A stretch of DNA of 64,000 bases from Rhipicephalus microplus (Eukaryota; Arthropoda; Arachnida; Ixodida; Ixodidae). The notes beneath the pieces were generated by a model. The model saw nothing but the letters and a program-made list of their open reading frames with translations, did no database searches and had not been told where the DNA came from. This document shows, piece after piece, positions 58,230-64,000 of this stretch (its first letter is position 1; every line of letters starts with the position of its first letter). A program made the position numbers and the translations under genes. Where the stretch lies: the NCBI RefSeq assembly GCF_043290135.1, contig NC_134710.1, positions 458,056,376-458,120,375 on the forward strand, given 5' to 3'.

Positions 58230-60050
58230 AGATATGTTCATAAAAATATACGCAGTTGCATTGGCTGTGCCTCTGTGTAGTGCTTTCGTTTCGCAGTACC
58301 TTGTCAAATAGTCAGTAGCGACTACGATACAGCGGTTCCCATCATGCGACTTTGGAAAGGACCCAAGCAAGTTCACGCCAATTTGTTCAAACGGTTGTGA
58401 TGGTGGTGCGACAGGCTTCAATAAACCAGCCGGGCGCACACGCGAGGCTTGACGGCGCTGGCATTGGTTACAAGATTTAACGTAATGCTTGAACCCCTGA
58501 GTGAGCTAACTGAGCTTCTGCCCATAGTAATGAGTACGAATCCAGCAAGAGAACACGTGAATGCGAAGTTACCGGAGGAAGGCTCGTCATGGCAGACAAA
58601 TAAAATATTAGTGCGGAGCCCGGATAGAACGACGGACAGGTATTCAGTCACGTAACGTTCAAAATTCTTTTTGTAGGTGACGTCGTTGCGGAGAAAAAAG
58701 GACCCTGAACGTGTGAAAGCGCATGCTGAACTCCAGCAGTGAGTGCCCTTCAAGGTATTTGATAAGTTGTGTTGGCTCTCAATCATTCTGCTGCTGTTTC
58801 GCCAAGTCTGATTCACTGACCGTGCAAAAAACGGACATTGGTATCTTGATTCTTCGACGTCGTTGCAAGGGGAGCGTGCGAAAGCCAATTAGCATCAGTG
58901 TGCCCAAGGCCAGAGTTGTAGGCGACTGTTACGTCAAATTCTTGAATGTGCAAGCGCCAACTCGCGAGGTACCCCACAGGGTCCTTTAGAGTGACCATCC
59001 AACAGAGGGCATGATAGTACATAACGACTCTGAATGAACGGCAATGCAGATATGGTCAGAACTTGGATGTCGCCCTATTAACAGCCGTGCATTCTCTCTC
59101 CGTCGTCGAATAGTTACTTTCCGCAGAATACGGAATGCGCCTATAGCATAAGCGCTAAGACGGTCGGCCCCGTCTTGCCACTGGACGAGCACTGCACCAA
59201 GACCGATGTTGATTGGGACAGTGTAGAGTTCGGTGGTGGCATCTTCATCAATGTGCCAAGGGCTCAGTATAAAGCTCGGAAAAAGCGGCTCTCTGCTCCG
59301 GACCCATACAAAAAGAGTATCTTCTTTCGTTAAGCGGGTAAGGGGTTCAGTGATGTTAGCGAAGTTCGGCGCAAAGCACCTGTAGTATGCGAAGAGACAC
59401 AAAAATAGGCACACTATCCGCTTGTTTGAATATGGGGGAAATGCATAAACAGCCAATTTTTGTGGGCTTGGCCGAATTCCATCGTCACTGACAAGGTGGC
59501 TAAGAAACTTTAGTTCATCGTAGCCGAAATGGTCTGCCTCCAGTTTTAGTAATAAGCCTGCAGATCGTATAGCAATGAAAACGAGCCGAAGTCGCACTAA
59601 ATGTTTCTGAAATATTTGGCAAAAAACAACGAGGTCGTTTAAATAGCCAAGGCAGGATTTCCTATTGAAATGTGACAGCACAGTGTCTGTCATCCTTTGG
59701 AACAATGGTGTTGCAGAGCACAATCCAAGTGGTAGCGCTTTAAGTTCGTAGAGGTCATCAGGAGTTATGAACGCTGTTTTTTCCCTGTCACATTAATCAA
59801 CCTCGGTCTGCCAGATGCCGCTTCGCAAATTCATTGATAAAAATATCGGGCATGTAGTAGCCAACCTAATGAGTCATTTAAGCGTTGGAGAGGGTAGACG
59901 TCTTTCTTCGTCAGTTTGTAGAGTTTCCGATAATTCACACAAAATAGAAGACTGCCGTCTTTTCAACATTCTATGTGCGACGCCCATTGACTGTTCGAAG
60001 GTTAGATTACGGTGTCGTCCAGCATCTGCTTTACCTAATAAATTATCACC
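58230..60050 (-). pseudogene. Old Ty3/gypsy pol on the minus strand: RT, RNase H, integrase start
   Basis: Read right to left: RT fingers near 59880-59990 (LYKLTKKDVYPL in broken frames); RT palm in frame 58986-59723 with FQRMTDTVL and GYLNDLVVF, where the catalytic box is YLND instead of YLDD; then YYRCFAPNFANITEPLTRL and RNase H (VPINIGLGAVLVQ, with the first aspartate lost). Frame 58813-59022 holds the RNase H end (LHIQEFDVTVAYNSG, DANWLSHAP). Integrase zinc-domain remains lie at 58418-58888, and the core start PFEQIGVNLLGSFPKS and CIVVATDYLTRYCETKAL in 58230-58439 (first aspartate is asparagine). It is then cut by the fold-back fragment. Same style as the old gypsy at 13465. Confidence 0.87.
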
Positions 60051-60690
60051 TCTTGTTCTTTTTGCAACACAAGGTAGGTGTGCTGTCGCACTGGCTATTC
60101 GGTAAGACCCGTTATAATGCGTCGCTCCGCGAATGGAGTCTTATTGATTTTTGCAGTGGACGCAAAACAGTCACTATATTTGTGTAAAAATATGCCTATC
60201 TGCTCCTGCTACGCAGAGGATAGATGGCAATTGACGTCAACTGTACTGTCCATTGCAGTGTCACATTGGTTGGCCGTGGCAATCGGAGTGATAGCAGAAC
60301 ATGCTTTTTCATCAATGGTTTCAATGTCTTCGATCACTGTTCGCTTTTAATTATTGGTACTCACCACTGAAATTCGTGATCAAAAGCAGAGCCCTCCAAC
60401 GTTTCAGTTGAAGAATACTACGCGCAAAACATATTTGCCGAGCCAAGAGCTCTAAGAGGTTGAGGTTGAGGTTGAGGATGTTGTAGCTAGCTGGTGGATC
60501 TAGCCTTGCATAATTTGCAGGCAATTGCCCCGCCCAGTTTTCTCTTTGCTAATTGGAGCTAAAGCCCTTTGTTTTTAACTGAGCACGAGCGAGCTTTTAA
60601 AATTAAAATCGTGCATAGCACGATGGTCGCCTGCATAAGACGGCGGCCTTTGTGTTATTCCGCTTGCATTATTTAGCCGGTACTCTATCT
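60050..60690. other. No gene recognised
   Basis: It may hold upstream gypsy sequence in too many frames to follow. A short TTGAGG run (three to four units) sits near 60460-60480. Confidence 0.4.
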
Positions 60691-60699
60691 CGCTGCATT

Positions 60700-61070
60700 A
60701 TACCCAATACATAATTGTCACTTCTCACCAGTCACATGCGAGGTCTGTAGCAATCAAAAATTTCAACAGAAGTCGCGACACCTGTTTCCTGAATATCGAG
60801 GAACCACGCGGAAACAAAATATTATTCTAGCTGTCACATTGCGAGCCTAACCATATCAGTTCCTCAAATAAACCTTGCCGTTCCTTCTTAAGCTCACGAC
60901 ATTTAGGCAAATAGTGTTCTATACCGCAGTTTTCCTTGAATTTCGAGCACAAGGCCGTCGCGGAGAGTCTGATCTTGTGGAGCCATGCGGGTGTCAGTGC
61001 CTTAAAAGTTGGTTTTTTGTTCATGCTAACTGTGATGGGGACGATGACGAGCTACGAAAGCGATGAACGG
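60700..61070 (-). pseudogene. LINE C-terminal zinc-motif fragment
   Basis: Minus frame 60827-61024 includes LTPAWLHKI, then ALCSKFKENCGIEHYLPKCREL. This resembles the C-x2-C..E-x-x-H-x-L-x-x-C motif at the C-terminus of I-like LINE ORF2, with the second cysteine of the pair changed. No RT adjoins. Short and diverged, so tentative. Confidence 0.45.
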
Positions 61071-61074
61071 TAAG

Positions 61075-61985
61075 GAAACTTTTTGGTCACACTAAAATAA
61101 TCAGCAATGCTTTTATGCTCTCGGGGGTATACTGTCAGTTTGGCTAGCACATCATTCGATACAAAAAACAGTTTTCATTGTATGATACGTTACTGCAGAT
61201 AAAAATCACCATTTTAAAGTTCTTAGGGGACGGCGATGAGTGTAGCATTGTGCTAAGAGTTCGTTTCGGGATCACTGCTTTGGCCGACATCGTTGGTCGA
61301 TTGGCATGAAGCGCTGCACTTATTGATCACGTTGAGATATCTTTTTTTTCTAGCCTTCAGCGCACTATGCGATGCATTTCTTAGCCGAAGCAGGATGCTT
61401 ATTTGAATGCAGGTCTTGATCAAGCTGTGCGACACGGAGGCACATAAAGAATACAGTCAGACATAGATGGCGACGAATGATCGAGACCCTGCCCTTTTAT
61501 AACGCACTTATTCTTTTGGGTGCCATCCTGGCGCGCATTTAAACTAATCGCAAACGGATTCGTCTAGCGCTTCGTGTAAAACTGCTCTAGAGTAAAGCTT
61601 TCCTGTTTTTTTCTGTCATATATATGGGTGTACGAATTGCCGGCGTTTATCATATGACAGGTAGATTTCGCCTCTGCGTTCCATAATATCATTTCTAGGT
61701 GCGCCTGTGCGACAATTTATTTCTAAATATAATATTACCAGCAAATTAATGCGTAAGCTTTTTTTAGTGTGAAATACACATGTACCTGTGATAAAATGGT
61801 TTTTTCACACTATGGCTTCTTTAAAGGCTACCTGTCACTGTGGCCCAACTCATTTTTTTTCTTTATTTCATGGGAATTGATACCTGCGTTCACCTTTCAC
61901 GCTCGAGTTGAAGCAGCCAACGGCTGAACAACTGACTATAGTTTATCAGGACAAAGATAAACGTGCAACCCCGCGCGCGATTGCC
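61075..61985. other. No gene recognised
   Basis: AT-rich, short ORFs without domains. Confidence 0.45.
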
Positions 61986-62599
61986 GAATAATCTGAGGCT
62001 TGCGGCGAAATGGTTCGCCGTCGTCTACTTTTCTTGAACCGGAAGCCGGTAGCAGACGGTGCATCCCACAATCCCTCGCTCTTTTACTGGTCACCTGTTC
62101 GAAGTGTTGTGGCAGCGCCTCCTCTAATTTTTCAGTGCCCGGACGATGGAGCGGATTTACACGGGAAGCAGCCGTCGGTGCTAGTGCGGCATTTCACCGC
62201 CAGGCGCCGCAACTGGAGTAGAGATGCAACTAGAGTAGAGATCGGTTCGGGCTGTCAAGGTGGATGGACGTGTTTTTTGAGCGCTCCGGATCGACTGCGC
62301 AGATAAGTGTTTTTGCATGTTTTGAGCTTGTCTTTATAATTATAAGGCAGCGGTTGAAATCTTCGTAGCACTTATTTCATGGTACGGCTTTTTCGGGGGC
62401 AAGACACCAGGTATTTATTAGTTAGTGCGGGTGTGTGTGTTTGAATTTTTTTTTGTTTTTTTTGCCACCCCGTGGGGGAGGTGCGCGTACATTGAACACG
62501 CAAATTTTTGTAGTAGAGCTTACAATTTCTTTATTTTTCGAAGTGCAGGGCTCGAGTTTAGTAATTACCGAGTATAGGGACAATTGGTGTCAGAAAGTC

Positions 62600-62818
62600 A
62601 TGGTTAAAAAGACTGTAAAGTGTTCAGGATGTGGAGTGGGTTTGAAAGTGGACCCAAGAGTAGAAGCGGATGGAGAAGAGGCTGACGCGAAGTGTAGGCA
62701 ATGTGAGGTCGAGGAAAAAATGGAGAAAATGATGGTTGCCCAGAGTGAACTGCTGATGAGAATCGCCGAGCTCGAGACTGCGTTGGCGACAGAGCGAGAG
62801 TCGAGAGAAATGCTTTGA
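62600..62818 (+). pseudogene. LINE ORF1-like N-terminus: zinc ribbon plus coiled coil
   Basis: I start at the ATG at 62600. The frame has CSGCGVGL and about 25 residues later CRQCEVEEK, a C-x2-C / C-x2-C zinc pair. A heptad-like helix follows (MMVAQSELLMRIAELETALA). A TGA at 62816 ends it after 72 codons, but the same frame continues with plausible sequence past further stops to about 62930. The stops are therefore probably secondary mutations. Confidence 0.55.
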
Positions 62819-63126
62819 GGTGGTGGAAATAAACAGAGATTCATAGGTGGGGGGGTTTTCAACGAGACAGAATTCCCTTCGATGGGCAGCTAGGTCATGA
62901 GGTGGGTAAGCGACTTGCAGGACGCGCAGTAGCTTTTTTTGGGGGAAAGCGAGCCCTTCGGGGTGCAGGATAGCTAGTAACAAGGAAAACAACCAGGAAG
63001 ACTCTTCGACAGGTGGTATGGACCGACACGATTCCAACGTGGCAACAATATCTAAGATAGGTAGAGTCCGGGGCATAAACAGACGTAGCCACGAGCGCCG
63101 AGCCAATTCAGACATAGGGTATATAA

Positions 63127-64000
63127 CATGCAGGGTGGTAGGAACAGGCTGAAATGGGAAGAGATAGAAGAACAGCTAAAGGAAGAGAGGCCGAAGGTAT
63201 ACGGTTTTGTATAAACACATCTCAGGGACATGGAACAACCTCCGAACAATCCGGACTACGCGTGGGAATATTGTAATACAACAGAAGGCACCAGAAAGGG
63301 GGGGTGGTATTGGGGCATTCATTCATAAAAGTACAGACTGGCAAAGGGTCAAGCAGGAGTGCAAGGAACAATTATGGCTAATAGGGAAAGTGGCAGGTTA
63401 AATGACACTCCTTGCTTTCGTGTACTTGTGGACGGGAGCAAAGGCCAGAGAGGAAAACCAGGCAATGGTAGAATGTATATCAAAGGACAGTCAGGAGTTA
63501 GGAAGAGAGTGCGAGATAATTATACTAGGAGACATGAATGCGCACATAGAAGATATAGATGGGTATACCGACCCGACAGGCAAAATGATCATGGATATGT
63601 GTGAAAGGCTTGATTTGATCATTTGCAACAGTAACGAGAAGTGTGAAGGGCAAATAACATGGGAGGCAGGAAGGCTTCAGTCGACAATAGATTATGCACT
63701 GATGTCACATAGGATGGACGACAAGCTCAGGGGAATGCACATAGATGAAGGTAGCTCCAGAAGTCTGGGTAGCGATCACAAACGTATCAAGCTAAGTTTT
63801 GGAAGAGCAGAGAAAGTGGGAAGGAGACAAGATGAGCAACTACAGGAAAATTTTTATTCAGAAAGGCAAAATGAAATAGCCACTAAACAAACTGAGAAAG
63901 TAATCACGGAGGATAATAAGACAGTGTGGACATACACGAATCTAATTAGACTCTTTGAGCTAGAGCTTGCTAAGACGCGTGACAAGTCACCCCGGAAAAG
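63127..64000 (+). CDS. LINE endonuclease (APE type), open to the window edge from 63402
   Basis: Coding similarity begins at about 63127 with one in-frame TAA (63211-63213). The frame changes at a G-run near 63298-63305 (GGGIGAFIHKSTDW). A TAA at 63399 precedes the ATG at 63402, and from there the same frame is open for 199 codons to the last base. Motifs: IILGDMNAHIED with the GDxN box (about 63520-63550), QSTIDYALMSHRM, and SLGSDHKRIKL with the SDH box (about 63760-63790). These are the catalytic signatures of the endonuclease that nicks target DNA. The two upstream interruptions make a functional protein unlikely unless they are sequencing errors. Confidence 0.82.

Larger units (their letters stand above)
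61990..64000 (+). mobile_element. LINE 5' part, running off the right edge
   Basis: A GC-rich leader (about 61990-62330) comes before an ORF1-like zinc/coiled-coil frame and an endonuclease domain in LINE order. The leader may be the 5' untranslated region with internal promoter; that is inference. The RT would lie beyond 64000. From memory the endonuclease and the RT fragment at 1-1450 belong to the same tick LINE family, but they do not overlap, so the window cannot show it. Confidence 0.7.

Noticed and set aside
60455..60482. TTGAGG repeats considered as interstitial telomere sequence.
   Set aside because: Only three to four units, and not the arthropod TTAGG motif.

Overview
This is eukaryotic DNA, almost certainly from a hard tick (Ixodida, probably a metastriate genus). 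I base that on recognising the tRNA-derived SINE of ticks (Ruka-like: a TTGA-repeat tail, a conserved body, and a tRNA-like head with A and B boxes), on the mix of LINE types (RTE, CR1-like, I-like, L1/Tx1-like) and on Ty3/gypsy elements. There is no sign of bacterial gene organisation: no dense ORFs, no operons and no ribosome-binding sites. The species cannot be told from the window, and family names are recalled rather than searched.

The window is a transposable-element graveyard with long stretches of unrecognised, AT-rich DNA between the elements. Left part: a LINE reverse-transcriptase fragment (1-1450, minus), an (ATCT)n repeat, a LINE RNase H fragment, and an old Ty3/gypsy element. 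The old element is seen as gag (4.5-6.0 kb), an RT fragment (8.68-8.78 kb) and RT/RNase H/integrase remains (13.47-14.97 kb). A younger gypsy element with 178-bp LTRs (8783-13464) sits inside the old RT with a perfect 5-bp target duplication. A SINE is in turn inserted in the young element's pol.

Middle part: an I-like LINE on the minus strand (17.86-22.4 kb) with its RT palm deleted, a gypsy integrase remnant, a CR1-like LINE 3' end, then about 15 kb of mostly unrecognised DNA. That stretch holds one candidate cysteine-rich exon (27.8-28.1 kb, minus), a palindrome of LINE sequence split by a SINE (29.46-30.05 kb) and a fold-back, MITE-like element (33.68-35.26 kb). Next come an (AT)48 tract, a GC-rich repeat island and a gypsy remnant in which protease is joined almost directly to integrase.

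Right part: an I-like LINE fragment, a gypsy integrase fragment, a 5.66-kb LTR retrotransposon that has gag-like coding sequence but no recognisable pol (44928-50590), a near full-length but decayed L1/Tx1-like LINE (51.9-56.4 kb), a young 5'-truncated RTE LINE with an open RT frame and a perfect 15-bp target duplication (56685-58010), an old gypsy pol on the minus strand (58-60 kb), and the 5' part of another LINE whose endonuclease frame runs off the right edge (62-64 kb).

There is no operon or pathway to describe: the genes are those of selfish elements, nearly all broken. No confident host gene was found; the cysteine-rich ORF is the only reasonable candidate. I found no convincing previously undescribed system. 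The most structured observations are the gag-only LTR element, the LINE palindrome and the fold-back element.
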